64,000 nucleotides of DNA from CAVWDU01 sp963840725. Lineage in GTDB: Bacteria; Pseudomonadota; Gammaproteobacteria; Pseudomonadales; Halieaceae. The translations under genes were made by a program, and so were the position numbers. Under the pieces are notes generated by a model that was given only the letters and a program-made list of their open reading frames with translations, was not told the DNA's origin and did no database searches. The stretch spans positions 744,001 through 808,000 of the forward strand of contig CAWIZY010000016.1 of the NCBI GenBank assembly GCA_963840725.1. Direction: 5' to 3'. This document shows, in pieces, positions 42,047 through 50,825 of the stretch (the first letter of the stretch is position 1; every line of letters begins with the position of its first letter).

Positions 42047-43345
42047 TTGTTGCCTCTATTGCTGACCGTTCTGCTGCTGACAACCACGCCCGCTATCGCC
42101 CAGTCGGATGCCCCGGCAAGCTTTGACCTGCTCGATTTCTATAAACACCTTCACCAACACCCGGAGCTCTCATTTCAGGAGGCGAAGACCGCAGCATTGC
42201 TCGCAAGGCAGCTCGCTGAGTTCGGCTTTAGTGTCACGGAGGAGGTTGGCGGTCACGGGGTGGTGGCAGTACTGGCCAATGGCGATGGCCCCACCGTCAT
42301 GCTGCGCATGGACACGGATGGATTACCGGTGAAAGAGGAGACTGGCCTGGACTACGCCAGCATCGAGCAGGCAGTGGAACAGGACGGTCGCAACGTATCG
42401 GTTATGCACGCCTGCGGCCACGATGTTCACATGAGCGTTGTCACCGGCGCCGCCCGCCAACTGGCAAGTCAACGTGATGCCTGGCAGGGCACTCTGGTAG
42501 TGATTGCCCAACCAGCGGAAGAGCGCGGGGCGGGCGCGCGACTGATGCTTGAGGATGGCCTCTTTGAACGATTCCCAAAGCCGGACTACAACCTGTCGGT
42601 ACACACCATTGCCACACTTCCCGCCGGCAAAGTGGGCTACATCGCCGGCTGGATGATGGCCAATGTCGATATGGTCGATATTCACCTGGGCGGCGTAGGC
42701 GGTCACGGTGCCTACCCGCACACCACCAATGACCCGCTGGTATTGGCTGCCGCCATCGTCATGGATCTGCAAACCCTGGTCTCCAGAGAGGTACCGCCAA
42801 CCGAACCTGCCGTGGTCACCGTAGGATCGATTCATGGCGGCACCAAACACAATATTATTCCCGATGAAGCACAGCTGCAGATCACCGTACGCTCCTATAC
42901 GGACGCGGTGCGAAACACGCTGCTGACAGGCATCGAGCGCATTGCCACACATCAGGCCATGGCCATGGGGTTTGGGCAAGACCAGTTGCCCGAGGTCACC
43001 ATACGCGATGAATACACACCTGCACTGTGGAACGACCCCGCGCTGGTGCAGCGCTCGGTAGCCGCCATGAGCTCGGCAATCGGCGCAGATCGCCTGGTAG
43101 AAATACCGGCGGAAATGGGCGGTGAGGACTTTTCGCGCTACGGACGGACAGCTGACAAAATACCTGGCTTCATGCTTCGCCTGGGAACCGTGCCGCAAAG
43201 CCTCTACGATGCGTCACAGCGTGGTGAAACCAGCCTGCCCTCACTCCATTCAGCGCGTTATGCACCAGACCCGGTGCCGACTCTGGACACCGGCGTCAAG
43301 GCGCTGACAGCCGCCGCCATGGATCTGCTGGCCAAGCCCGACTGA
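42047..43345 (+). CDS. M20D amidohydrolase/carboxypeptidase, exported
   Basis: 432 residues from TTG 42047, which has GGAG 7 nt upstream and a signal peptide (L-L-P-L-L-L-T-V-L-L-L-T ending A-I-A). Metal-site motifs of the M20D group are H-A-C-G-H-D-V-H (Cys and His ligands), E-E-R-G-A-G-A (catalytic and ligand Glu), S-V-H-T-I and G-G-E-D-F-S-R-Y. Likely hydrolyses N-acyl amino acids or peptides. Upstream in-frame sequence from 41900 exists but lacks a site and is not signal-like. Confidence 0.9.
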   Translation: MLPLLLTVLLLTTTPAIAQSDAPASFDLLDFYKHLHQHPELSFQEAKTAALLARQLAEFGFSVTEEVGGHGVVAVLANGDGPTVMLRMDTDGLPVKEETGLDYASIEQAVEQDGRNVSVMHACGHDVHMSVVTGAARQLASQRDAWQGTLVVIAQPAEERGAGARLMLEDGLFERFPKPDYNLSVHTIATLPAGKVGYIAGWMMANVDMVDIHLGGVGGHGAYPHTTNDPLVLAAAIVMDLQTLVSREVPPTEPAVVTVGSIHGGTKHNIIPDEAQLQITVRSYTDAVRNTLLTGIERIATHQAMAMGFGQDQLPEVTIRDEYTPALWNDPALVQRSVAAMSSAIGADRLVEIPAEMGGEDFSRYGRTADKIPGFMLRLGTVPQSLYDASQRGETSLPSLHSARYAPDPVPTLDTGVKALTAAAMDLLAKPD

Positions 43346-43400
43346 CGCGTTTGGTGAAGCCGTCAGCCAGAGCGCTGCACATTGCAGACAGCGGGCAGCT

Positions 43401-44528
43401 TCACCAGCTATCGCCAAACAGCCGCAACAGATTGCCACCGAGAATCTTGTCGATCCGCGCCGCACTGTGGCCCCGTGCCTGCAGCAACTGCGCCAGGGTG
43501 TTGAACCGGTCCGGGGTATTGAGGTCACTGGCAAACAGGTAACCGGTCTCGGTTTCGAAGGGTGCCGCGATACCGAGGGCAGCCCGCTCCCGGGTGCCCT
43601 CGCGAAAACGGGCGATAAATTCCGGCGTCAGCTCCACCGGCGACAAACTGCCGTCGGTACCAATGGACACATGATCCTCCCCGGCAACGTTGATGGCGTG
43701 TTCGACGTGACGCAACACATCATCCGCCGTTGGCTGTTTACCCCTGGCAAGATACGGCATAACAAATATACCAGTGATGCCACCACTGTCGGCGACCGCA
43801 CGAATTTCCTGGTCGGTTCGGTGTCGGGGATGCGAAACCAGTGCATCACAGCCGGTGTGGGTAAAACTGACTGGCCGCGATGACCCCGCAATAGCATCCG
43901 CCGCCGAGCGTCTGCCACAGTGGCTGAGATCAATCAGGATACGCAGGGCATTAAGCTGCTCGATCACCTCCTTGCCAACTCTGCTGAGACCGGCATCAGC
44001 GGGCTCCATGCAACCATCGCCAAGCAGGTTACGACGATTATAGGTGGGCTGAATGATGCGAATACCGAGCTGGTGCAGAGCGCAGAGGCGGTCGAGATCA
44101 TCCTCGAACAGAACACCGTCCTGCAGGCCATAAATCAGCCCGGTGGTGCCATTACCGGCTGCAGTGGCGATATCGCCAACCTTTCGTACACGGGACAACA
44201 CCCGGGGATGATCATCTATCTCCAGCTCCCAGCGCTGCAGGTCGCGCACGGTTTTTTCGAATGCGGCCAGTGGGGCCATGGTGCCCACGACCCCCACGGT
44301 CAGATGCGTGGCGGTGAGCCCGGTTTTTTCAATATGCACGAGTTCGGCATCCGATAAGCGAGCGCTATCATCCCCGCTGGCGCCACCGGGAAAACCCAGC
44401 CCATCAATCATGATGCGCTTGGTAACCGGCCGATAGGCCGTTAGATCACTGGCGGGCGCGGGCAGAACCGCCGCAGCGGCAACGCCAGCCAAGGCGCGAT
44501 TCACCAATGCACGCCGTGAGAGCGCCAT
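43401..44528 (-). CDS. M19 membrane-dipeptidase-family protein with atypical metal site
   Basis: 375 residues. A Tat-like N terminus (S-R-R-A-L-V-N-R-A-L followed by alanine-rich stretch) suggests export. The TIM-barrel M19 fold is recognisable from I-D-L-S-H-C-G, S-F-T-H-T-G and H-P-R-H-R-T-D, but the first H-x-D zinc motif is replaced by M-I-D-G-L-G-F and the bridging E of G-x-E-G-G reads G-L-Q-D-G. It may bind fewer or different metals. The start is coupled to the previous gene (TAATG). Most such variants in proteobacteria are uncharacterised. Confidence 0.82.
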   Translation of the reverse strand: MALSRRALVNRALAGVAAAAVLPAPASDLTAYRPVTKRIMIDGLGFPGGASGDDSARLSDAELVHIEKTGLTATHLTVGVVGTMAPLAAFEKTVRDLQRWELEIDDHPRVLSRVRKVGDIATAAGNGTTGLIYGLQDGVLFEDDLDRLCALHQLGIRIIQPTYNRRNLLGDGCMEPADAGLSRVGKEVIEQLNALRILIDLSHCGRRSAADAIAGSSRPVSFTHTGCDALVSHPRHRTDQEIRAVADSGGITGIFVMPYLARGKQPTADDVLRHVEHAINVAGEDHVSIGTDGSLSPVELTPEFIARFREGTRERAALGIAAPFETETGYLFASDLNTPDRFNTLAQLLQARGHSAARIDKILGGNLLRLFGDSW

Positions 44529-44842
44529 TACGCATTGCTGCCACGGAGTTGGCGACGCCACTGCTGTCGACCCAGAATCTTGTTCCGGGCATCCCGGGGC
44601 AGCTCATCCAGACTGATCAGACCCTTTTCATCGAGCAACTGGACCACATCTTCAAGCACTCGGATGAAGGACTGGTCAGAAAGCTGGAGTTCGTCCATGG
44701 GCGCTCCAGCCGACGGCCGCAGTTCACTGGCAAAGTCGCGCAGAGCCCCGTCATCGGGCGCCACCCGCTCGCCGAATCCATCGGCAGATTCTCGACTCAC
44801 AGCGACTATCTCGCCTGCCGAATTCCGTCTGACATAAACCAT
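44528..44842 (-). CDS. Small conserved protein annotated elsewhere as tryptophan-synthase-beta-like
   Basis: 104 residues. The pattern M-V-Y-V-R-R-N-S-A-G-E-I at the start and F-I-R-V-L-E-D-V-V-Q-L-L-D-E-K-G-L-I with L-P-R-D-A-R-N-K-I-L near the end matches a widespread proteobacterial family misnamed tryptophan synthase subunit beta-like protein. No PLP-enzyme features are present. Cytoplasmic; function unknown. TAATG overlap with the M19 gene suggests an operon. Confidence 0.78.
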   Translation of the reverse strand: MVYVRRNSAGEIVAVSRESADGFGERVAPDDGALRDFASELRPSAGAPMDELQLSDQSFIRVLEDVVQLLDEKGLISLDELPRDARNKILGRQQWRRQLRGSNA

Positions 44843-45157
44843 AGCTTTACTCCCGACGGCCTCCAGGTGGTGTTACCCGGACTACCGTTCACACTAACAT
44901 CCCCTATTAATACTGCGATTCGATCCAGTCGCTCTATACGATCAGCCTCCAAAAGCGCCGTTAGCCCTGAAAATCGTGGCGCAGCCGCAGTTTTACGGCC
45001 GATAGTAACTCTCCAGCGGGTAATCCACCAAAACCGGAATGCCGAAAAGTCTGATCTGTGCTTGTGCGCCAAACCAGCATGGAACCCATGGTCAATGCAG
45101 CCAGGAATGGCATAATCTGTGTTCAGCGCTCACCCGGGCAAGGCAACGGAGCATCAT

Positions 45158-46789
45158 GTGGACACGGCACTGGTTCAGCAACTGCTTAGACCCTCGGCAT
45201 TTGAACACAGCTGTGAGGATATGGCGCTGCTTGAGACCCACATCTCCTGGGTGGTCCTCAGCGGGCCATTTGCCTACAAGATCAAGAAACCGGTCAGCTT
45301 CGAGTTTCTGGACTTCTCCACTCTGGCACTACGACAGCACTATTGCACCCGGGAAGTGGAACTGAACCGCCGCTTTGCACCGGATCTTTACCTCGGCGTT
45401 GTTCCTGTCACCCTGCACGCTGACGGACCGCGACTTGATGGTGACGGCGCGCCTGTCGATTACGCGGTGAAGATGCAGCGCATGGCCCAGACCGCCCTGC
45501 TGGCCAACATCGCCAACACGTCGGGCCTCGGCGAGGCGATCACAAGACCGCTGGCAGCAGAACTCGCCAGACTGCACAAATTGTTACCGCCTCTGTACCC
45601 GGACCCGGAAAGCGACACACCTGGCACACCTGGCGCCCTCTTCGAGGCGATGGCGCAGAATTTTCGACAGCTAGACTGCGGCAGGCTGCAGCAGGCCGAC
45701 CGCGCGCAAATGCAGTCCGTAAGACATTGGTGGACTGTCCGGTTTGAGGACATGACGGGAGTGCTGCGCCAACGCATTGCAAACGGTCATGTTATCGAAG
45801 GTCACGGCGATACCCATCTCGGCAACATCGCGATGGTGGATGGCCGTATACAGTTGTTTGATTGCATCGAGTTCAACCGCGCTTTCCGGATTATGGACAG
45901 CATCGGCGAAGTAGCATTGTTGTGCATGGATCTGGCAGCCAGGGGACACAGCGCGGCCGCAAACAGGCTGATCTCCGATTATCTGGAATACAGCGGCGAT
46001 TATGCTGGCCTCGAACTGCTGCCCCTGTACCAGAGTTACTTTGCCGTGGTACGTGCCAAAGTCCACCTGCTAGAGGCGAGCCAGCGGGAGGCGCAGAACA
46101 TCGATGATCCCGCCAGCCGCTCATTGTCCGAAGCCCCCCCGGACTCTTCAAAAGACCCGTCACCAGACTCCGCGCCGAATACCGCTTATCAGAGCTGCCA
46201 GCACTATCTCAGCATTGCGGCAGACTATCAGCTACGGCGGAGACTGTTCCTTGCCATCACCCACGGTGTCTCCGGCAGTGGTAAATCGACCTTGGCAGGC
46301 GGACTCACCGAACGGTCGGGCGCCATTCGCCTGCGCTCTGACGTCGAGCGCAAGCGCTTGGCCGGACTGGCTCCTGAACAGCGGACCGGAGAGCATCAAA
46401 AACCGGCCCTGTACTCCAGATCAATGAGTCAGGAGACGTTTGACAGACTGCTGCTACTTGCCGAGCGAATCATACGTGCCGGCTTCCCCGTCATTGTGGA
46501 TGCCACATTCCTGCATCGAAAGCTGAGGGATCGCTTTGCGCAGTTGGCCGAGGAAGTGGCGGTTCCTTTCATCATCCTTGACTGTGCGGCCGACCCGACC
46601 GAGCTACGGCGACGGCTAACGGCTCGCGAGCGCGCCAACAGCGACGCCTCTGACGCAGGCATTGCGGTGATGGAGCGCCAGCTTAAAGACCGGGAAGCGC
46701 TGTCGGGGCTGGAGCTGCCACACCGGGTACAGGCACTAAACAGCGAGGACGACCTCTGGTCCGCGATCCAGGCGCGCCTGCCGCAGTGA
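45158..46789 (+). CDS. Fused aminoglycoside-phosphotransferase-like and P-loop kinase protein
   Basis: 543 residues from GTG 45158 (GGAG 7 nt before). The N-terminal kinase-like part carries H-G-D-T-H-L-G-N (about residue 211), the catalytic loop of APH-type kinases, and L-F-D-C-I-E-F-N as the metal-binding segment. The C-terminal part has a Walker A G-V-S-G-S-G-K-S-T (about residue 373) and a D-A-T-F-L strand, like gluconate-kinase-type P-loop proteins. This two-domain architecture is common; substrates are unknown and antibiotic resistance should not be assumed. GTG 45119 is an alternative start. Confidence 0.88.
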   Translation: MDTALVQQLLRPSAFEHSCEDMALLETHISWVVLSGPFAYKIKKPVSFEFLDFSTLALRQHYCTREVELNRRFAPDLYLGVVPVTLHADGPRLDGDGAPVDYAVKMQRMAQTALLANIANTSGLGEAITRPLAAELARLHKLLPPLYPDPESDTPGTPGALFEAMAQNFRQLDCGRLQQADRAQMQSVRHWWTVRFEDMTGVLRQRIANGHVIEGHGDTHLGNIAMVDGRIQLFDCIEFNRAFRIMDSIGEVALLCMDLAARGHSAAANRLISDYLEYSGDYAGLELLPLYQSYFAVVRAKVHLLEASQREAQNIDDPASRSLSEAPPDSSKDPSPDSAPNTAYQSCQHYLSIAADYQLRRRLFLAITHGVSGSGKSTLAGGLTERSGAIRLRSDVERKRLAGLAPEQRTGEHQKPALYSRSMSQETFDRLLLLAERIIRAGFPVIVDATFLHRKLRDRFAQLAEEVAVPFIILDCAADPTELRRRLTARERANSDASDAGIAVMERQLKDREALSGLELPHRVQALNSEDDLWSAIQARLPQ

Positions 46790-46944
46790 TCCGGGGCCTG
46801 CGCACTCCCGTAACCTTGGTCAATCATCACTGAGAAAGCTAACAGTCACCAAGCCACTTGGCACGCCGCCCAGCAGCCGAAGCTTGCCTGAGCCTGCCTA
46901 AGCGCAGCCGAACCCACAGGACCCAGCCGGAAAACCCACTGACC

Positions 46945-47532
46945 ATGATGTACCTGAAACACACCGCAGCTCACGCACTTTTCCTGCTCATCACTGGCCT
47001 GGGAGTCAGCACCATGGCGCATGCAATTGAGGAGCCCAAGTACACTGTTCTCGCCAATCTCGATAACGTCGAGATACGACGCTACGCTCCCAGCATTCAG
47101 GCGACCACTGAAATGCCTGCCGAGCGCGGCAATAATAGTGGCTTTCGTAGACTGGCCGGATACATCTTTGGTGGCAACAGTGACGGCGCCAAAATCGCCA
47201 TGACAGCGCCGGTCTCAACCAGCACCTCAGGCGGCGCGACGGAAATGTCATTCACCATGCCCAGCGAATGGTCCCTGGAGTCACTGCCGGAGCCCGAAGA
47301 CGAGAACGTGCAACTGAAACAAGTCCCTGCCTACACCGTCGCTGTCGTAACCTTCAGCGGTCGGGCGACAGAGAAGCGCGCCCTGGAAATGGAGCAGGAA
47401 CTCCGTGCCAGACTGTCAGAGGAGTCAATCGAGCCCTCCGGGCCAGCAATACTCAACCAGTACAACCCACCCTGGACGCTGCCATTCTTAAGGCGCAATG
47501 AAATCATGTTAAGTGTCGACTGGCGACAGTAA
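46945..47532 (+). CDS. SOUL haem-binding family protein, exported
   Basis: 195 residues. Signal peptide (H-A-L-F-L-L-I-T-G-L-G-V-S-T-M-A-H-A) then the SOUL domain: Y-T-V-L-A-N-L-D-N-V-E-I-R-R-Y, G-F-R-R-L-A-G-Y-I-F-G-G-N, K-I-A-M-T-A-P-V and the C-terminal Y-N-P-P-W strand. SOUL proteins bind haem or tetrapyrroles; bacterial members are largely uncharacterised. ATG 46945 and 46948 are adjacent; no strong ribosome site is visible. Confidence 0.9.
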   Translation: MMYLKHTAAHALFLLITGLGVSTMAHAIEEPKYTVLANLDNVEIRRYAPSIQATTEMPAERGNNSGFRRLAGYIFGGNSDGAKIAMTAPVSTSTSGGATEMSFTMPSEWSLESLPEPEDENVQLKQVPAYTVAVVTFSGRATEKRALEMEQELRARLSEESIEPSGPAILNQYNPPWTLPFLRRNEIMLSVDWRQ

Positions 47533-47639
47533 CCCATACCAAAAGGCCGGGATACCGCGCCAGCAGGCACCTGTGAACACTCCACAGCGACGCTATGTTT
47601 CGCCCCCTCGTCGCTCAGGCTATTGCGTTGATCCGGTAC

Positions 47640-48410
47640 TCAGGCCTTCTTCTTTGCTGCCGTTTTCTTTTTCGCAGCCACTTTCTTCTTCACTGCGGCT
47701 TTCTTCTTCACTGCGGCTTTCTTCTTAGCTACCGCTTTTTTCCCTGCAGCCTTCTTCTTGACCGTGGCTTTTTTCTTCGCTGCCGCTTTTTTCCCTGCGG
47801 CCTTCTTCTTGACCGCGGCTTTTTTCTTCGCTACCGCCTTTTTTGCTGCAGCCTTCTTCTTGGCAGCAGTCTTACTGGCTGCGGATGCCTCCTTCCTGAC
47901 TGACTTCTTGGCATCGGCAAGTAGCTTCTTCCAGGCCTTGACATTGGCATCGGCCCGCTTCTTAACGATTTTTTGCGCCTGGTTGTTGGTCTTGCTGGCC
48001 ATTTTTTGCAGCCCGGTCAAATCCTTGCGGGCACGATTAACGACCATCTTGAGCTCCTTCACCACATCGGAGCGGTCGCCGTTCACTTTTCTCAGCTCGT
48101 CGAGCAGGTCCTTGAGCATGTCGTACTGACGTTTGGCTATGTCTGTATACCCATCGATAATGGCACGGTTCGCCTCGGCTATGGCATCCATGTTTTTATT
48201 GGCGCCCACCAGAATATCATCGAGTGAGAAGCTGCCGAGCTTCACATCTTCCAGATACTTTCCAATATCGATTCCAGCCAGGGATGCGCTCGCCCTGGAC
48301 CGCTTGCCAGCCGCCCGCTTTTTGGCCGTAGCGGTTTTTGCCGCCGCTTTTTTTGTCGGCACCTTTACCCTGGCCTTGGCCGGCCCGGTTTTCGTTTTGG
48401 ATGTCGCCAT
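47640..48410 (-). CDS. PhaF-like phasin with lysine/alanine-rich histone-like tail
   Basis: 256 residues. ATG 48410 has GGAGA 7 nt upstream. A central segment of about 100 residues (from I-D-I-G-K-Y-L-E-D-V to the K-M-V-V-N-R-A-R-K region) has the phasin pattern N-M-D-A-I-A-E-A-N-R-A-I-I-D-G-Y. It is flanked by a basic N-terminal stretch and a C-terminal tail of about 75 residues of K-K-A-A-A-K-K-type repeats, as in PhaF or histone H1-like AlgP. Such proteins bind PHA granules and DNA. No pha biosynthesis gene is in the window, so granule binding is inferred. Confidence 0.8.
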   Translation of the reverse strand: MATSKTKTGPAKARVKVPTKKAAAKTATAKKRAAGKRSRASASLAGIDIGKYLEDVKLGSFSLDDILVGANKNMDAIAEANRAIIDGYTDIAKRQYDMLKDLLDELRKVNGDRSDVVKELKMVVNRARKDLTGLQKMASKTNNQAQKIVKKRADANVKAWKKLLADAKKSVRKEASAASKTAAKKKAAAKKAVAKKKAAVKKKAAGKKAAAKKKATVKKKAAGKKAVAKKKAAVKKKAAVKKKVAAKKKTAAKKKA

Positions 48411-48589
48411 TATGTCTCTCCGTAGATTTCCGAATTGCCGGGCCGTTCCGCGCCTCATGCAAGGCGTCCCGCCACCGCTTAATTACCATAGACCATTTCT
48501 GGCAAACTGCCCTGACCTGCCAGAACACGGAACACGGCAGACAGATTGTCAGACGGGTTTACAGACTCCCGGACAGCGTCTGCATGTGT

Positions 48590-49150
48590 TCACGAGCAAT
48601 CCTGGCCAACACCGCCTGCCGCTGCTCGGGCAAGGCTCCGGGGAGGTTTATTGCATAGCCTAGCTGTAATTCTGCGGGGGGGGGCTCCATCGCTCAGCGG
48701 CCCGCCGATACCGGTGAGCACCTGAAGGCGAGTGGCGTTCGCCTGATCAAAAACGAAGGCAATATTGCCAATATCGTATAACACCTCGATGGGTTCAGAC
48801 CCACCCGCCAGCCTACTGACCTTCTCTTTCAGTTGCTCTTTCGAATCAGTGGCCGAGCTCATCGTCCCGGGCGCAAACAACATCATGCTCAGGAAGAGCA
48901 TTTTGTCAGTGCCCTCTTCCTTGTAGCTGCAAATTCGAGACCGCGCTCGCTCATTCTGCAGGTTTTTCTGTGCCAGGTTATCGGTGCCCAACAACTCCGC
49001 GGCCAATGACGGCGTCAGCAACCCGCAGGGATCAGGCAAGCTGATCGCTTCGACCGGGGTCGACACCTGTTCCACATCGCTGGACGGACGATCGCCGCAG
49101 GCAACCAGCAATACCACAACGCAGCACACCAGGGGTCTGAGCAGTTTCAT
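48590..49150 (-). CDS. Lipoprotein, C terminus apparently frameshifted at a nine-C tract
   Basis: 186 residues with lipobox L-L-V-A-C and a D-P-C-G-L-L-T segment as in DUF3558-like lipoproteins. GAGGAAG precedes ATG 49150. After G-P-L-S-D-G-A-P-P the frame reads arginine/alanine-rich sequence ending at 48590. Nine consecutive G (plus strand, 48676-48684) occur at that point; removing one restores a natural-looking C terminus (L-G-Y-A-I-N-L-P-G-A-L-P-E-Q-R then an amphipathic helix) ending at 48561. Either a sequencing error or a phase-variable tract. Function unknown. Confidence 0.7.
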   Translation of the reverse strand: MKLLRPLVCCVVVLLVACGDRPSSDVEQVSTPVEAISLPDPCGLLTPSLAAELLGTDNLAQKNLQNERARSRICSYKEEGTDKMLFLSMMLFAPGTMSSATDSKEQLKEKVSRLAGGSEPIEVLYDIGNIAFVFDQANATRLQVLTGIGGPLSDGAPPRRITARLCNKPPRSLARAAAGGVGQDCS

Positions 49151-49355
49151 TGAGCTTCCTCATTGTTGCTGTAGGGTTCAGGCAGATTACAACAGCGCTG
49201 ATCAAACGCGCCTCGTTCGCCTGCAACCCGCGGGTGTACGCTATACAGTAATCGTATCTCCAGCTTCGATCAATCGGCGGTTGCCGACCCTTGTTACCGG
49301 GCTTTTTACCTCACACTACTCGATTCTCCACTTGAGGCCACACCCGGAATTCCAT

Positions 49356-49430
49356 GGTACGCCCGATGCCGGTACGCCCGATGCCGGTACGCCCGATGCC
49401 GGTTCGCCCGATGCCGGTTCGCCCGATGCC
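49356..49430 (+). repeat. 15-bp tandem repeat, five units, upstream of FAH promoter
   Basis: GGTACGCCCGATGCC three times, then GGTTCGCCCGATGCC twice. It ends 36 bp before a TATAAT, so copy-number changes would move upstream DNA relative to the promoter. Confidence 0.98.
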
Positions 49431-49466
49431 CCGACACCAGTGTGGCACCGAGTGGGTCCCGTTGCC

Positions 49467-49472
49467 TATAAT
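49467..49472 (+). promoter_or_regulatory. Perfect -10 hexamer of the FAH-family gene
   Basis: TATAAT 26 nt upstream of ATG 49498. No good -35 at 16-18 bp upstream; the minisatellite ends nearby. Confidence 0.5.
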
Positions 49473-49497
49473 CCACGCAACCCTGAAGGAGTGCTTC

Positions 49498-50109
49498 ATG
49501 CGTCACGTAATAGCCTTTGGCGAGCCCTGCACGCCGTCCAAAATAATCTGCGTGGGCCGTAACTATACGGCACACATCGAGGAGCTCGGTAATACAGTGC
49601 CCGAGGAGATGGTGGTGTTTATCAAACCCAACTCCGCATTGACCGATACGCTTCGGTCGCGACGCAGCGAACCGGTGCACTACGAGGGAGAGATCGCATT
49701 TCTGGTACGTGACGGCGGCCTGGCGGCGGTGGCCTTTGGTCTGGACCTGACGCTGCGCCGCCTGCAGTCCAGACTCAAGGCCGCAGGCCTGCCCTGGGAG
49801 CGGGCCAAAGCGTTTGATGGCGCTGCACTATTCAGCGAATTCGTCGCGCTCCCAGACCCCGACGCAGATCTGTCGCTGCAACTCCGCATTAACGGCCAGC
49901 TGACCCAGCAAGGGGACGAAACCATGATGCTTTATCCACCCGAGGCTGTATTGCGCGAATTGAAGACTTTTACCACACTCGAGGATAACGACATCATTAT
50001 GACGGGCACCCCGGCCGGGGTCGGCGAGGTCATTTCAGACGCAGAATTCAGCGGCGGCATTTACGCGGGTAGAGTGTTGCTGACAGAGGCTACCTGGCGC
50101 GCACGATGA
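49498..50109 (+). CDS. Fumarylacetoacetate hydrolase family protein
   Basis: 203 residues. AAGGAG precedes ATG 49498. FAH motifs: I-C-V-G-R-N-Y-T-A-H, F-I-K-P-N-S-A-L, Y-E-G-E-I-A-F-L-V (metal ligand Glu), K-A-F-D-G-A-A and I-I-M-T-G-T-P-A-G-V-G. The size and layout match the short single-domain FAH proteins that act as acylpyruvases or oxaloacetate decarboxylase/tautomerases. Cytoplasmic. The upstream open frame is the minisatellite read as a repeated R-P-M-P-V peptide and is not considered coding. Confidence 0.9.
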   Translation: MRHVIAFGEPCTPSKIICVGRNYTAHIEELGNTVPEEMVVFIKPNSALTDTLRSRRSEPVHYEGEIAFLVRDGGLAAVAFGLDLTLRRLQSRLKAAGLPWERAKAFDGAALFSEFVALPDPDADLSLQLRINGQLTQQGDETMMLYPPEAVLRELKTFTTLEDNDIIMTGTPAGVGEVISDAEFSGGIYAGRVLLTEATWRAR

Positions 50110-50230
50110 CGAACGCCATCTCGGCCAACGCGTTGCGTGAGAAAGGTCTCGCGCAATCGCCGCGCTAATTCTCGATTGTGAAGAGCGTCGTTTTGCAGTA
50201 GCTTGTCTGCAACCCTACGAGTGGTCCAAG

Positions 50231-50782
50231 ATGCAGATCATCCTGAAACTGGATATTGCGGGGCAACCACGCGGCTGGATCAGCTTGCATGAAGCGGTGA
50301 CTGCCTACGCGCGAGGCGATGTTGTTTACGGCATCGGGGGCACCCTTTCGCCTGTATGGGGCGGAACTCAGCGTCTCACCGGGCAACGCTCCAGGATCGA
50401 CCTGCAGCCGATTATTGCTGTGCAGGGTCGCATCATGTCGAGTTTCAGCTTACCCCTGTGTAACCGCACACTGTTCCGTCGCGATGAATACCGCTGCCTG
50501 TACTGTGGCACGCAATTCCCACGGTCAGAGCTGACCCGGGACCACGTACTTCCCAAGTCGCGAGGCGGCAGCGACCGCTGGGAGAATGTTGTGGCCGCCT
50601 GCCGCCGCTGCAATTGGCATAAAGACAACCGCACCCCGGAGGAAGCCCAGATGCCATTGCTGGCGATTCCGTTCAAACCCAACTCCTGGGAGTGGCACTT
50701 CCTCAGCAAGGACAGAATTCTCGCCGATCAGATGGACTACCTTTCCCAGCGCTTCCGTGCACCTCGAAGCTGGGCCGCATAG
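50231..50782 (+). CDS. HNH endonuclease family protein
   Basis: 183 residues. The C-terminal HNH domain has C-L-Y-C-G and later C-R-R-C (zinc ribbon) enclosing T-R-D-H-V-L-P-K-S-R-G-G (catalytic His in D-H) and E-N-V-V-A-A-C. The N terminus (about 70 residues) matches the leader of this widespread HNH family (I-S-L-H-E-A-V-T-A-Y-A-R). Not part of a recognised defence cassette here. Function unknown; DNA nicking is expected by family. Confidence 0.9.
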   Translation: MQIILKLDIAGQPRGWISLHEAVTAYARGDVVYGIGGTLSPVWGGTQRLTGQRSRIDLQPIIAVQGRIMSSFSLPLCNRTLFRRDEYRCLYCGTQFPRSELTRDHVLPKSRGGSDRWENVVAACRRCNWHKDNRTPEEAQMPLLAIPFKPNSWEWHFLSKDRILADQMDYLSQRFRAPRSWAA

Positions 50783-50825
50783 TGTCCTGTCCGGGACTTT
50801 TCCACGGCACTCCAGAGCGACTGAA

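Larger units (their letters stand above)
49151..49497. other. Intergenic region with minisatellite and promoter of FAH gene
   Basis: 347 bp between divergent genes. It contains the five-unit 15-bp repeat (49356-49430), a perfect TATAAT and the AAGGAG ribosome site of the FAH-family gene. No other gene seen. Confidence 0.7.

Noticed and set aside
45158..46789. APH-like fusion as an antibiotic resistance gene
   Set aside because: This fused APH/P-loop family is a common housekeeping-type protein with no resistance context or mobile element.
47595..47903. Plus-strand hydrophobic ORF over the PhaF-like gene
   Set aside because: Lysine/alanine repeats read backwards give leucine/phenylalanine runs; shadow.
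49356..49430. 15-bp repeats as a CRISPR-like array
   Set aside because: Units are contiguous without spacers and there are no cas genes.
50231..50782. HNH nuclease as part of a defence island
   Set aside because: Neighbours are FAH hydrolase and amidase; no methylase, helicase or other defence gene.
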